This document shows, piece after piece, positions 1 to 8,315 of a stretch of 64,000 bases of DNA. Both the position numbers and the translations under genes were made by a program. This stretch comes from CAVYXF01 sp963772335 (GTDB lineage: Bacteria > Pseudomonadota > Alphaproteobacteria > Rhizobiales > Rhodomicrobiaceae): positions 992,001 through 1,056,000 of the forward strand of contig CAVYXF010000001.1 in assembly GCA_963772335.1 (NCBI GenBank), written 5' to 3'. Each line of letters starts with the position of its first letter. Within the stretch, counting starts at the first letter, position 1. A model generated the notes under the pieces. It did no database searches. It was not told the origin of the DNA and was given only the letters and a program-made list of their open reading frames with translations.

Positions 1-220
1 CGCGGCCGGGGCGGAGGTCGTTGACGGCCATATGGCAGGAGGCGACGGGCTTGGGCATGCCCACCACCTCGACGAGGCACATGCGGCAATTGCCGGCGAT
101 CGAGAGCCGCTCGTGGTAGCAGAAGCGCGGGATCTCCTCTCCAGCCATCTCGCAGGCCTGGAGCAGGTTGAGGCCGTCCTCAACCTCGATCGGCTTATCG
201 TTGATGATCAGCTTCGGCAT
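1..220 (-). CDS. nuoG: NADH-quinone oxidoreductase subunit G (N-terminal fragment)
   Basis: First 73 residues of the large iron-sulfur subunit of complex I; the rest lies beyond the window edge. The visible part is the [2Fe-2S] ferredoxin-like domain: it opens MPKLIINDKPIEVEDG and carries the cluster cysteines at about residues 34, 45, 48 and 62 (within CYHERL, NCRMC and SCHMAV). In complex I this subunit relays electrons from NuoE/F to the quinone site. It is the most distal nuo gene visible and follows nuoF, with a DUF3291 gene in between. Partial only because of the window boundary. Confidence 0.93.
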   Translation of the reverse strand, partial: MPKLIINDKPIEVEDGLNLLQACEMAGEEIPRFCYHERLSIAGNCRMCLVEVVGMPKPVASCHMAVNDLRPGR

Positions 221-249
221 ACCGCTTCGGTCGTCCCGCTTGTCTCGCG

Positions 250-714
250 TCAGGCGCAGCGCGCCCGCATCCATAGATTATCCTGGTTGAGGCTTTCCCA
301 GCCGAAGGCGTAATCGCTGGGTCCGTGCACCGTTAGATGCTCGAGCCGCTCCCGCCCTTCGCTGGGGGTCGGCAGATGACCTTCCGGCACCCACCACATT
401 GCAAAATAGGGGCCAGCGTCATGCTCGAACCATTCCGCGCGGCGGCGGTACATCGGGAGGTGTACGGTGCGCCAGACGAAAGTCTCGAAGGCGTCGACGC
501 TCTCCCATACCGATATATTTAGCAGCATGGCCGGATCGTCATAGGCCTTCATCTGCGTTGCATTGCCGCTCTCATCCTTCAAGCGCCAGATAAAGCCCGG
601 CACGCGCTCGGCCGCGGCGTTAACGCGGTCGAGATTGGTGAAGAAATCCGCAACGCGCGGGTCGCCTTCGGGAAAGCGCAGGCGCGCGATATTGATCTGT
701 GCAAGATGCTGCAT
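250..714 (-). CDS. DUF3291 domain protein inside the nuo operon
   Basis: A 154-residue protein resembling DUF3291 / antibiotic-biosynthesis-monooxygenase-like (dimeric alpha-beta barrel) proteins. Visible family features are the N-terminal strand HLAQINIARLRFP, the central SVWESVDAFETFVW and the His/Trp-rich MWWVPEGHLPT. A clear ribosome site (GAGGAAACG before ATG) supports the start. It lies 13 bases after nuoF and 29 bases before nuoG, on the same strand, so it is probably co-transcribed with complex I. The fold is often linked to small aromatic or haem-like ligands, but no function can be assigned here. It is not a normal complex I subunit. Confidence 0.85.
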   Translation of the reverse strand: MQHLAQINIARLRFPEGDPRVADFFTNLDRVNAAAERVPGFIWRLKDESGNATQMKAYDDPAMLLNISVWESVDAFETFVWRTVHLPMYRRRAEWFEHDAGPYFAMWWVPEGHLPTPSEGRERLEHLTVHGPSDYAFGWESLNQDNLWMRARCA

Positions 715-727
715 CGTTTCCTCTTTG

Positions 728-2017
728 TTATTCCGCGGCTACCCGACGTGCCGCACCCTTTTTGCGCTCGTCCATCCGCTCTTCGATGACATGCCTGAAA
801 TGCCTTATCAGGCCCTGAACAGGCCAGGCGGCCGCATCGCCGAGCGCGCAGATGGTGTGTCCCTCGATCTGTTTGGACACATCGTAGAGCATGTCGATTT
901 CTTTGGGCGTTGCCTCGCCCTTCACCATCCGCTCCAGCACACGCCACATCCAGCCGGTACCTTCTCGGCAAGGCGTACACTGGCCGCAGCTCTCATGCTT
1001 GTAGAAATAGGCGATGCGGGCGATGGCCTTGACGATATCGGTGGACTTGTCCATCACGATCACCGCCGCCGTGCCTAGGCCGGACTGCACCTCGCGCAGC
1101 GAATCGAAATCCATGAGCAGGTTCTGGCACATTGACGCGGGAACGCAAGGGACGGAGGAGCCGCCTGGAATGACTGCCAGCAGATTATCCCAGCCGCCGC
1201 GAACGCCGCCTGCGTGCTTGTCGATCAGCTCGCGCAGCGGGATGCCCATCTCCTCCTCGACATTGCAAGGCTCGTTCACATGGCCAGAGATGCAGAACAG
1301 CTTGGTGCCGGTGTTGTTCGGCCGCCCAAGCGCTGCGAACCAGGTTGCGCCGCGCCGCAGGATGTCCGGCACCACAGCGATGGATTCGACATTGTTGACC
1401 GTGGTCGGCGCGCCGTAAAGGCCGGCATTGGCCGGGAATGGGGGCTTGAGGCGCGGCTGGCCCTTCTTGCCTTCGAGGCTTTCAAGGAGCGCGGTCTCCT
1501 CGCCGCAGATATAGGCGCCAGCGCCATGGCTGACATAGATGTCGAAGTCCCAGCCATGAATGTTGTCCTTGCCGATCAGTTTGGCGTCATAAGCCTCGTC
1601 GATCGCGGCCTGCAGGCGTTCGCGCTCGCGGATATATTCGCCGCGGACGTAGATGTAGCACACGTGCGAACGCATCGCGAAGCCGGCGTAGAGGCATCCC
1701 TCGACCAGAAGATGCGGATCATGCCGCATGATCTCCCGGTCCTTGCAGGTGCCGGGCTCCAACTCGTCAGCATTGACGACGAGGTAAGAGGGGCGTGGAT
1801 CGTTTTTCGGCATGAACGACCATTTTAGCCCGGTCGGGAAGCCAGCACCGCCGCGGCCGCGCAGACCGGAGGCCTTCACCTCCTCGATGATCCAGTCCTG
1901 GCCCTTCTCGATGAAGCTCTTGGTATTGTCCCAAGCGCCGCGCCTGCGCGCACCGGCCAGCCGCCAGTCGCGCTGCCCGTAAAGATTGCGGAAAATGCGG
2001 TCCTTATCGCTAAGCAT
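728..2017 (-). CDS. nuoF: NADH-quinone oxidoreductase subunit F
   Basis: NADH- and FMN-binding subunit of complex I, 429 residues, the usual length. The glycine-rich NADH/FMN site (GLRGRGGAGFPTGLKW, about residues 51-66) and the N3 [4Fe-4S] motif (SCGQCTPCREGTGW, about residues 345-358), with the fourth cysteine further on in HTICALGDAAAWP, are all present. It starts 3 bases after the nuoE stop, with GAGG just upstream, so the two are probably translationally coupled. It accepts hydride from NADH in the cytoplasmic arm. Confidence 0.97.
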   Translation of the reverse strand: MLSDKDRIFRNLYGQRDWRLAGARRRGAWDNTKSFIEKGQDWIIEEVKASGLRGRGGAGFPTGLKWSFMPKNDPRPSYLVVNADELEPGTCKDREIMRHDPHLLVEGCLYAGFAMRSHVCYIYVRGEYIRERERLQAAIDEAYDAKLIGKDNIHGWDFDIYVSHGAGAYICGEETALLESLEGKKGQPRLKPPFPANAGLYGAPTTVNNVESIAVVPDILRRGATWFAALGRPNNTGTKLFCISGHVNEPCNVEEEMGIPLRELIDKHAGGVRGGWDNLLAVIPGGSSVPCVPASMCQNLLMDFDSLREVQSGLGTAAVIVMDKSTDIVKAIARIAYFYKHESCGQCTPCREGTGWMWRVLERMVKGEATPKEIDMLYDVSKQIEGHTICALGDAAAWPVQGLIRHFRHVIEERMDERKKGAARRVAAE

Positions 2018-2020
2018 CTC

Positions 2021-2623
2021 TTAAGCCTCGGTGTCGAGCAGCGTCCTCGGGCCGCTCGCCGGCGCAGATAACTGCCGGTTGCTCTGCGGGCCGGGTTTGA
2101 CGGCAACCCCCGCTTCGAGCTTGTTCAGGAGCGTGATGAAGCTGTCCGGCGTCAAATCCTCGAAATAATCCTTGTTGATCTGCACCATGGGCGCATTCAC
2201 GCAAGCGCCCAAGCACTCCACCTCGAGCCAGGAGAACAGCCCATCCGCCCTCACCTTGTGCTCCGGCCCGATCACTTTGCGGCAAACGTCCTTCAGCTCC
2301 TCGGCGCCGCGCAGCATACACGGCGTCGTGCCACAGAGCTGGACGAAATATTTCCCGACCGGTGAAAGATTGAACATGGTGTAGAAGGTGGCGATTTCAT
2401 AGACCCGGATATAGGGCATGTCGAGCATCTCGCCCACCGCGCGAAGCGCCGGTTCTGGAAGCCAGCCGCCATTTTGCTCCTGCGCGCGCCAGAGCAGCGG
2501 GATCACCGCCGACCATTGCTTGCCTTCCGGGAATTTGGCGATCTGTGCTTTCGCCCAGGCGAGGTTCTCGTCGGTGAAGGCAAAACTTGCGGGCTGTTCG
2601 GGATCGAGACGGCGAACGGACAT
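2021..2623 (-). CDS. nuoE: NADH-quinone oxidoreductase subunit E
   Basis: 24-kDa-type subunit of complex I with a thioredoxin-like fold, 200 residues. The [2Fe-2S] ligands are visible as CGTTPC (about residue 97) and CLGAC (about residue 140). It has a C-terminal tail rich in Pro, Ala and Ser that is not needed for the fold. It lies directly upstream of nuoF. Upstream, the nuo operon is interrupted by a gene on the opposite strand (Uma2 family), so nuoE-F-DUF3291-G either has its own promoter in the 122-base gap at 2624-2745 or is read through from nuoD. Confidence 0.96.
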   Translation of the reverse strand: MSVRRLDPEQPASFAFTDENLAWAKAQIAKFPEGKQWSAVIPLLWRAQEQNGGWLPEPALRAVGEMLDMPYIRVYEIATFYTMFNLSPVGKYFVQLCGTTPCMLRGAEELKDVCRKVIGPEHKVRADGLFSWLEVECLGACVNAPMVQINKDYFEDLTPDSFITLLNKLEAGVAVKPGPQSNRQLSAPASGPRTLLDTEA

Positions 2624-2745
2624 GCTTTTTCTCTGAAATCAAAGTCAGGCAAGCTCATAACCCAGCTTGCAGGCAACCGCCAGTGGCAAGAACCGCGCAT
2701 GGGCGCTACGTTCTCCCATACGCACAATTGTGATAGCATCGCATT

Positions 2746-3297
2746 ATGAAGTCTTTGCCAGACCACGCGATGACGGTGGACGAATTCCTCGCCTGGGGAG
2801 AGGCGCAGGAGGAGGGCCGCTATGAGCTGCAGGACGGTCAAGTGATCGCCATGGCGCCTGAGCGTGTCATCCACACCGAGACCAAAGCCACCGCCTGGCT
2901 GGCGCTCCGCGAGGCAATAAAGGCGGCAAATCTGCCCTGCCACGCCGTTCCCGACGGCGTGACAGTGCGTATCTCCGAGCGCACCGCCTTCGAGCCTGAC
3001 GTATCGGTCTATTGCGGCGAGCGTCTACCCCCCGATGCGCTGGAAGTGCCAGACCCCATGATCGTGGTTGAGGTGCTCTCGCCTGGCACTTCCATTCGCG
3101 ATGTCAGCTATAAACTCCGCGCCTACTTCACCGTACCGAGCATACAGCACTACCTCATCATCGATGCAGACGACCGGATGGTGATCCACCATGCCCGCGC
3201 CGAGGGCGGCAAGTTGCTGACCCGCATCGCGACGGAAGGGGTGCTCGCGCTCGATCCGCCGGGCCTCGAATTGCCGGTAGCCGCGATCTTTGAATAG
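2746..3297 (+). CDS. Uma2 family (DUF820) PD-(D/E)XK-like protein
   Basis: A 183-residue protein of the Uma2/DUF820 family, a restriction-endonuclease-like fold common in cyanobacteria and some proteobacteria. Visible landmarks are MTVDEFLAWGE, RYELQDGQVIAM, FEPDVSVYC and MIVVEVLSPGTS; the D...EVLSP pair matches the PD-(D/E)XK catalytic strands. The C-terminal HYLIIDADDRMVIHHAR is also typical. Its role is unknown; a nuclease function is inferred from the fold only. It is the only plus-strand gene within the minus-strand nuo cluster, between nuoE and nuoD, which suggests later insertion. Confidence 0.88.
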   Translation: MKSLPDHAMTVDEFLAWGEAQEEGRYELQDGQVIAMAPERVIHTETKATAWLALREAIKAANLPCHAVPDGVTVRISERTAFEPDVSVYCGERLPPDALEVPDPMIVVEVLSPGTSIRDVSYKLRAYFTVPSIQHYLIIDADDRMVIHHARAEGGKLLTRIATEGVLALDPPGLELPVAAIFE

Positions 3298-3382
3298 CGG
3301 GTGCAGCTTTCAACCTCGCGCCTCCCCCAAGACCCCGGCGCGACCGCCAGGGGAGACCGGGCGCCAATCCCCTACACGCGCC

Positions 3383-4654
3383 TTAGCGGTCGATCTCGCC
3401 GAACACGATGTCGATGGAGCCCAGGATCGCCGACACGTCGGCCAGCATGTGGCCGCGGTTCAGGAAATCCATGGCCTGCAGATGCGGATAGCTGGGCGCG
3501 CGGATCTTGCAGCGATAGGGTTTGTTGGTGCCGTCGGAGACGAGATAGACGCCGAACTCGCCCTTGGGCGCCTCCAGGCAGGCATAGACCTCGCCGGCCG
3601 GCACATGGAAGCCTTCCGTGTAAAGCTTGAAGTGATGGATCAACGCTTCCATCGAGCGCTTCATGTCAGCGCGCCGCGGCGGCGTCACCTTATGGTTCGG
3701 CGCCAGCACCGGGCCCTTGCCGTCGGGCGCGTTAAGCTTGTCGATGCACTGCTTCATGATGCGCACCGACTGGCGCATCTCTTCCATCCGGATCAGATAG
3801 CGATCGAAGCAGTCGCCATTCTTGCCGACCGGGATGTCGAAATCCATTTCCGCATAGCACTCATAGGGCTGGCTCTTGCGCAGATCCCATGCGCCGCCCG
3901 AGCCGCGGATCATCACGCCGGAGAAGCCCCAGGCGATGCCGTCCTCAAGGCTGACCACACCGATATCGACGTTGCGCTGCTTGAAGATGCGATTGCCCGT
4001 CAAGAGCTTGTCGATGTCGTCGAGCACGGGAATGAACTGGTCGCACCAGACGCCGATATCATCGACAAGCGCCTGCGGCAGATCCTGATGCACGCCCCCG
4101 GGGCGCACATAGTTGGCGTGCAGCCGCGAACCGGAGGCGCGCTCATAGAACACCATCAGCTTCTCGCGCTCCTCGAAGCCCCAGAGCGGCGGGGTGAGCG
4201 CGCCGACATCCAGTGCCTGCGTCGTCACATTGAGCAGGTGGTTGAGGATGCGGCCGATCTCGTCATAAAGCACGCGGATGAGCTGCGCGCGGCGGGGCAC
4301 CTCAATGCCGAGCAGTCTCTCGATCGCAAGGCAAAAGGCGTGCTCCTGATTGATTGGACAGACATAGTCGAGCCGGTCGAAATAGGGGATGGCCTGGAGA
4401 TAAGTCTTGTATTCGATCAGCTTCTCAGTGCCGCGATGAAGCAGGCCGATATGCGGATCGACCCGCTCGACCACCTCGCCGTCCAATTCCAGCACGAGGC
4501 GCAGAACGCCATGCGCCGCCGGATGCTGCGGTCCGAAATTGATGGTGAAGTTGCGCAGCTCGACCTCGGTGCCATCGGGATTGAGCACCGGAGCCGCAGG
4601 GCCCGGGCTCCCAGCCGCTACACCGGTTTTTTCTGCAGTGCCGCCATCAGCCAT
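3383..4654 (-). CDS. nuoD: NADH-quinone oxidoreductase subunit D
   Basis: 49-kDa-type subunit of complex I, related to [NiFe]-hydrogenase large subunits and forming part of the quinone pocket. Core motifs are NFTINFGPQHPAAHGVLRL and HIGLLHRGTEKLIEYKTY, and the protein ends with the expected VFGEIDR. I place the start at 4654 because GGAGG lies 5 bases before that ATG; an upstream ATG at 4675 would add seven residues. A Gly/Ala/Pro-rich leader of about 25 residues precedes the conserved core. Length is 423 residues. Confidence 0.96.
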   Translation of the reverse strand: MADGGTAEKTGVAAGSPGPAAPVLNPDGTEVELRNFTINFGPQHPAAHGVLRLVLELDGEVVERVDPHIGLLHRGTEKLIEYKTYLQAIPYFDRLDYVCPINQEHAFCLAIERLLGIEVPRRAQLIRVLYDEIGRILNHLLNVTTQALDVGALTPPLWGFEEREKLMVFYERASGSRLHANYVRPGGVHQDLPQALVDDIGVWCDQFIPVLDDIDKLLTGNRIFKQRNVDIGVVSLEDGIAWGFSGVMIRGSGGAWDLRKSQPYECYAEMDFDIPVGKNGDCFDRYLIRMEEMRQSVRIMKQCIDKLNAPDGKGPVLAPNHKVTPPRRADMKRSMEALIHHFKLYTEGFHVPAGEVYACLEAPKGEFGVYLVSDGTNKPYRCKIRAPSYPHLQAMDFLNRGHMLADVSAILGSIDIVFGEIDR

Positions 4655-4799
4655 TTCGGCCTCCACGTGCTCCACTCATCTGAAACGTTGTGTCAGATGG
4701 AGCATTAATTTTGCTTTCTAAAAAGGCGGAATGGCCAAGGCGCCCAGGGTCAGCGCCGCCGCCACAAATTCAGCAAGCTGGTGACGAGATCCAGCTCCA

Positions 4800-5225
4800 T
4801 CATCCCGCCTTCTTTGCCGCCTTTTCCGCAATGCGCTTGTTGAAGCGGTCCCACTCCACGATGAAGCGCTGGTGGTAGCCCTCGCCGATCATGTCGGCGC
4901 CATCATGAGCACGCACATGGAACCACACCTTGCGGCCGCTCACCTCCGTGCACTCGACATCGACGGTCACGGTGAAGCCGGTGGGCGTTGCCGACGCATG
5001 CGAGACATCGACATGCACCCCGACGCTTCCCTCGCCCGGATCGAGATGGGGCGCGAGCGCCTTGATGCAGGTCCATTCCATCAGCGCGATCATATAGCCG
5101 GTGGCGAATACCTCCGGCATCCCGGCGAGCTCACTCGACTCGGGATAGACTTGCGGGACCGTCTTCTCCACCGGAACCTGATAGGAGAAGCTTGCCTTGA
5201 TACCTGGCTGGAGCGTTGGCTTCAT
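4800..5225 (-). CDS. Hotdog-fold thioesterase, fluoroacetyl-CoA thioesterase-like
   Basis: A 141-residue hotdog-fold protein of the FlK-like thioesterase group, starting MKPTLQPGIKASFSYQVP. The helix FATGYMIALMEWTCIKAL and the strand GSVGVHVDVSHASATPTG are typical of the fold, and the C-terminal half ends with a basic, alanine-rich helix. Members hydrolyse small acyl-CoAs, but the substrate here is unknown. The ATG shares its A with the stop of the upstream acidic protein (TGATG at 5223-5227), so translation is coupled. It sits between nuoC and nuoD and may simply travel with the operon. Confidence 0.85.
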   Translation of the reverse strand: MKPTLQPGIKASFSYQVPVEKTVPQVYPESSELAGMPEVFATGYMIALMEWTCIKALAPHLDPGEGSVGVHVDVSHASATPTGFTVTVDVECTEVSGRKVWFHVRAHDGADMIGEGYHQRFIVEWDRFNKRIAEKAAKKAG

Positions 5226-5509
5226 CAGCTGTCTTCGTCTTCGTCCTCGTCCCAAAGATCGCGCTCATCGGCCGGGACGTAATATTTCTCGACATCGCTC
5301 GCGGTCACCTGCTTGCCCGTCGCCTTCTGCACCAGCGCGGCAATGTCGGCATGCGAGCGCCCTTGCTCCTGCAGCATGTCGATTTCATCCGAGACCATGC
5401 CGATCACATCGGCGAGGTCAAAAGCCTCCTCCTCGGCACCCGCCGCTTCGCGCAGCGCCTTCTGCGCCGCAAGCGCCTCGGCGAGGCTGAACGTGGATTC
5501 GTCCGTCAT
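5225..5509 (-). CDS. Small acidic protein of unknown function in the nuo operon
   Basis: A 94-residue acidic protein that I do not recognise. It starts MTDESTFSLAEALAAQKALR and is predicted largely helical, with an Ala/Glu-rich N-terminal half, a central DVIGMVSDEIDMLQEQG and a strongly acidic end (DERDLWDEDEDEDS). An in-frame GTG/ATG further upstream would extend it into nuoC, so I chose the ATG at 5509, 16 bases after the nuoC stop. It overlaps the downstream thioesterase by one base. There is no signal peptide or membrane segment. Confidence 0.75.
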   Translation of the reverse strand: MTDESTFSLAEALAAQKALREAAGAEEEAFDLADVIGMVSDEIDMLQEQGRSHADIAALVQKATGKQVTASDVEKYYVPADERDLWDEDEDEDS

Positions 5510-5525
5510 TCTTGCGCCGCTCCTC

Positions 5526-6140
5526 TCAAGCGTTGCCCTGGGTCGCCTTCTCATCCCCCGGCAGGTTATACTCCGCCCCCTCCCAGGGGCTCAGGAAATC
5601 GAAACTGCGAAATTCCTGCTGCAGCCGCACCGGCTCGTAGATCACGCGCTTCTGCTCTTCGCTGTAACGCACCTCGACAAAGCCGGTGAGCGGAAAATCC
5701 TTGCGCAGCGGATGTCCCTGAAAGCCGTAATCGGTCAAGATACGGCGCAGGTCCGGATGCCCGGAGAACAGGATGCCGTACAGGTCGAACGCCTCGCGCT
5801 CGAACCAATTCGCGGCCGGAAACACGCCAACCACACTGGGCACGGGGGCGGTCTCGTCCGTCTCGGTCTTCACCCGGATGCGGTGATTGAGCTTCAGCGA
5901 CAGCAGGTGGTAAACCACGTCGAACCGGTTGGGGCGGCCAGGGTAATCGGCGCCGCAAATGTCGATCAGGCAATGGAACTGGCAGCGCGGCTCATCGCGT
6001 AGATAGCGCAGGAAATGGACGATCTGCTCTCGCGCGATATTCACCGTCAGCTCGCCGAGCGCCACCGTCCAGCTGGTCACCGTGTTCTCACGTGCCTCGG
6101 CGAGATAGGCGCCCAGCTCTTTCAATTTTTCTTCGCTCAT
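5526..6140 (-). CDS. nuoC: NADH-quinone oxidoreductase subunit C
   Basis: 30-kDa-type subunit of the complex I peripheral arm, 204 residues, the normal length for a separate NuoC. Signature blocks are FHCLIDICGADYPGRPNRFDVVY, split here as FHCLIDICGADY and RFDVVYHLLS, then NWFEREAFDLYGILFSGHPD, DYGFQGHPLRKDFPL and the C-terminal FRSFDFLSPWEG. NuoC and NuoD are separate genes, as in other alphaproteobacteria. About 105 bases separate it from nuoB upstream. Confidence 0.96.
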   Translation of the reverse strand: MSEEKLKELGAYLAEARENTVTSWTVALGELTVNIAREQIVHFLRYLRDEPRCQFHCLIDICGADYPGRPNRFDVVYHLLSLKLNHRIRVKTETDETAPVPSVVGVFPAANWFEREAFDLYGILFSGHPDLRRILTDYGFQGHPLRKDFPLTGFVEVRYSEEQKRVIYEPVRLQQEFRSFDFLSPWEGAEYNLPGDEKATQGNA

Positions 6141-6245
6141 GGCCAGCGCCTTTGATCGTCGATTGCCGGATCTCGTTCAACCACTGTGCCCGCCAGCCAT
6201 TTCGTTGTCATCGCGCTTGTGGCAGCGAACAAGCATCCATTTCGT

Positions 6246-6827
6246 CTATCGCTCGATGGTGCCGAGGCGGCGGATTTTCTTCTGCAGCAGCATCACGCCA
6301 TACACAAGCGCCTCGGCGCTCGGCGGGCAGCCCGGCACATAGATATCGACCGGAAGCACACGGTCGCAGCCGCGCACCACCGAATAGGAGTAGTGGTAAT
6401 AGCCGCCGCCATTGGCGCAGGAGCCCATGGAGATCACATAACGCGGCTCCGGCATCTGGTCGTAGACCTTGCGGATCGCGGGGGCCATCTTATTGCACAG
6501 CGTGCCGGCGACGATCATCACATCCGATTGGCGCGGGCTGCCGCGCGGGGCGAAGCCGAAGCGCTCCAGATCATAGCGCGGCATCGAGGCCTGCATCATC
6601 TCCACGGCGCAGCAGGCGAGGCCAAAAGTCATCCACATCAGCGAGCCGGTGCGCGCCCATTGGATGAGTTCATCGGCTGAGGTCACGAGAAAGCCGCGAT
6701 CGGCCAGCTCGCTGTTCACTTCGGTGAAAAACGGATCCGCCCGCCCGGCCGGGGCCACCGCGGCGCCGCCGGGCTTTCCCGCCGGCTCATAGAGCGCGCG
6801 GCTCGCAGGCTCTCTGATTAATCCCAT
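6246..6827 (-). CDS. nuoB: NADH-quinone oxidoreductase subunit B
   Basis: Complex I subunit carrying the terminal [4Fe-4S] cluster N2. The ligands are visible as the tandem cysteines in GLACCAVEMM, then GTLCNKMAP and the C-terminal VPGCPPSAEAL. The GSCANGGGYYHYSYSVV block is also conserved. The start at 6827 gives MGLIREPASRALYEP and overlaps the end of nuoA by 10 bases, typical of a coupled pair. Residues 1-40 are a low-complexity Gly/Ala/Pro extension before the conserved core. Length is 193 residues. Confidence 0.96.
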   Translation of the reverse strand: MGLIREPASRALYEPAGKPGGAAVAPAGRADPFFTEVNSELADRGFLVTSADELIQWARTGSLMWMTFGLACCAVEMMQASMPRYDLERFGFAPRGSPRQSDVMIVAGTLCNKMAPAIRKVYDQMPEPRYVISMGSCANGGGYYHYSYSVVRGCDRVLPVDIYVPGCPPSAEALVYGVMLLQKKIRRLGTIER

Positions 6828-7183
6828 TCCAGCGCTCCCTTGCGCCATTCATAGATGAAGCCGATGGTGAGCACGCCGAGGAAAATCATCATCGCCCAGA
6901 AACCGTAAAGGCCCGCTTCCTTGAAGGCCACTGTCCACGGGAACAGGAACGCCACCTCGAGATCGAAAATGATGAAAAGGATGGAGACCAGGTAAAATCT
7001 CACATCGAATTTCATCCTGGCGTCGTCGAATGCGGGAAAGCCGCATTCATAGGCGGACACCTTTTCCGGATCCGGATTATTCGGCGCGATGAGGAACGGC
7101 GCCACCAGCATTGCGAGGCCGATGAACAGCGCCACACCGAAGAAGATAACCAGCGGCAGATAATTGGCGAGAAGGGTATTCAT
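6818..7183 (-). CDS. nuoA: NADH-quinone oxidoreductase subunit A
   Basis: Small membrane subunit of complex I, 121 residues with three predicted membrane helices. Signature sequences are the loop YECGFPAFDDARMKFDVRFY and LFIIFDLEVAFLFPW, where acidic residues sit in the second helix. The ATG at 7183 gives MNTLLANYLPLVIFF; longer in-frame extensions upstream are arginine-rich and unlike the family. It is the first gene of the operon, so the main nuo promoter should lie in the 147-base gap 7184-7330. I could not pick out -35/-10 boxes with confidence. Confidence 0.95.
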   Translation of the reverse strand: MNTLLANYLPLVIFFGVALFIGLAMLVAPFLIAPNNPDPEKVSAYECGFPAFDDARMKFDVRFYLVSILFIIFDLEVAFLFPWTVAFKEAGLYGFWAMMIFLGVLTIGFIYEWRKGALEWD

Positions 7184-7330
7184 GCCGTGCGTGTGGCGGC
7201 CACGCCCACTCTCTCGGGCAGGCAGCCGCATCACCCTCCATTTTGTGGTGCCACGAGGCTTAAACGAGTGCCGCAGCGCTTGCAAGCCCGGCTTCGCAAT
7301 TGCTCAGAACACATAGTGCTGCGTACCGGA

Positions 7331-8176
7331 TCATCCAATGCGCCATAATGACCGGACGTCGTCCGCGGTCGCGAGCTCCAGATGCAGGCTCTTCAAGGTC
7401 CGCGCCGTCAGGCCGACGAGGTCGGCATTGCGCGCCGCGAGCTTACCGCCCGGCAGGCAGAAATTGTTTTCAAAGCCGATGCGCACATGCCCGCCCAGCA
7501 GTGCGGCGAGCGCGGCGCAGCGCAGCTCGTTGGGTCCGAAGGCGCAGATCATCCAGTCGCGGAACGGCGGCTCCTCAACGCCGAGGAAGCCGAGCAGGTC
7601 CACGGGGTTGCTGATCTGGTTGGTGGTGTAGCGGCCGAGGACGTAAAGCACGGAGATCGCGGCTGGATCGATGACGCCATCCCGGCTCCACTGTAAGAGC
7701 CGGTCCGTCTCGTTGCGATCGTAGAGAATAATCTGCGGCGCAATGCCTTCGTCCGTCATCCAGGCGACAAAATCGGCAAAGCGTGCCCTGTCTTCATCAC
7801 CGGGGGCCAACTCGCGCAGCGCGACCGATGCCGCCTCGGGACGGATTGCGCGCACGGTTTCCATCTGCTCGTGCGGCGCAAAACGGCCAGCCGCCTCGGT
7901 GGTGATCTGGATGACCAGGTCGTTGCCGACGGCATGGCGCAGCTTTTCAATGGCGTCGCCGTAAGCCGCCGGGGACAGGGTGTGTGCGCCGCTCCTATCG
8001 CGCACATGCAGATGCACGACGCTTGCCCCGGCATCGCGCCAGAGCGGCGCCTCGGCTGCGAGCTCTTCCGCCGTTACGGGAAGAGCGGGGTGATCGCTCT
8101 TGCCCCGCCGAGCGCCAGTGGGCGCAACGGCAAGAATGACTTTGCCGTCTTCGTCGTTCGCACCTCGCTCGGCCAT
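7331..8176 (-). CDS. 3-keto-5-aminohexanoate cleavage (BKACE, DUF849) family enzyme
   Basis: A 281-residue TIM-barrel protein of the beta-keto acid cleavage enzyme family. These Zn-dependent enzymes condense a beta-keto acid with acetyl-CoA and yield acetoacetate plus a CoA ester. Zn-ligand motifs are visible as VVHLHVRD (about residue 57) with the later RIGFENNFCLPGGKLA, and the N-terminal ILAVAPTGARRG is typical. The substrate cannot be read from the sequence. A strong ribosome site (GGGAGGG) precedes the ATG. It is the last gene upstream of nuo on the same strand and has no partner genes such as a CoA transferase nearby. Confidence 0.9.
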   Translation of the reverse strand: MAERGANDEDGKVILAVAPTGARRGKSDHPALPVTAEELAAEAPLWRDAGASVVHLHVRDRSGAHTLSPAAYGDAIEKLRHAVGNDLVIQITTEAAGRFAPHEQMETVRAIRPEAASVALRELAPGDEDRARFADFVAWMTDEGIAPQIILYDRNETDRLLQWSRDGVIDPAAISVLYVLGRYTTNQISNPVDLLGFLGVEEPPFRDWMICAFGPNELRCAALAALLGGHVRIGFENNFCLPGGKLAARNADLVGLTARTLKSLHLELATADDVRSLWRIG

Positions 8177-8315
8177 CGCTTACCCTCCCTTGCCGGTCAA
8201 GTGCCTGCCCAGAGCCGAAGACGGTATAATGCCTGATAGATTAACCGAAGCCTATCGCAACGCGTTTTCCAGCTGGGGCGCTATGCCGAAGTCCGGCCGA
8301 CCGCCCGGGCCGTGC

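Noticed and set aside
3290..4708. 472-codon plus-strand ORF opposite nuoD
   Set aside because: Antisense to nuoD; composition is that of a shadow frame.
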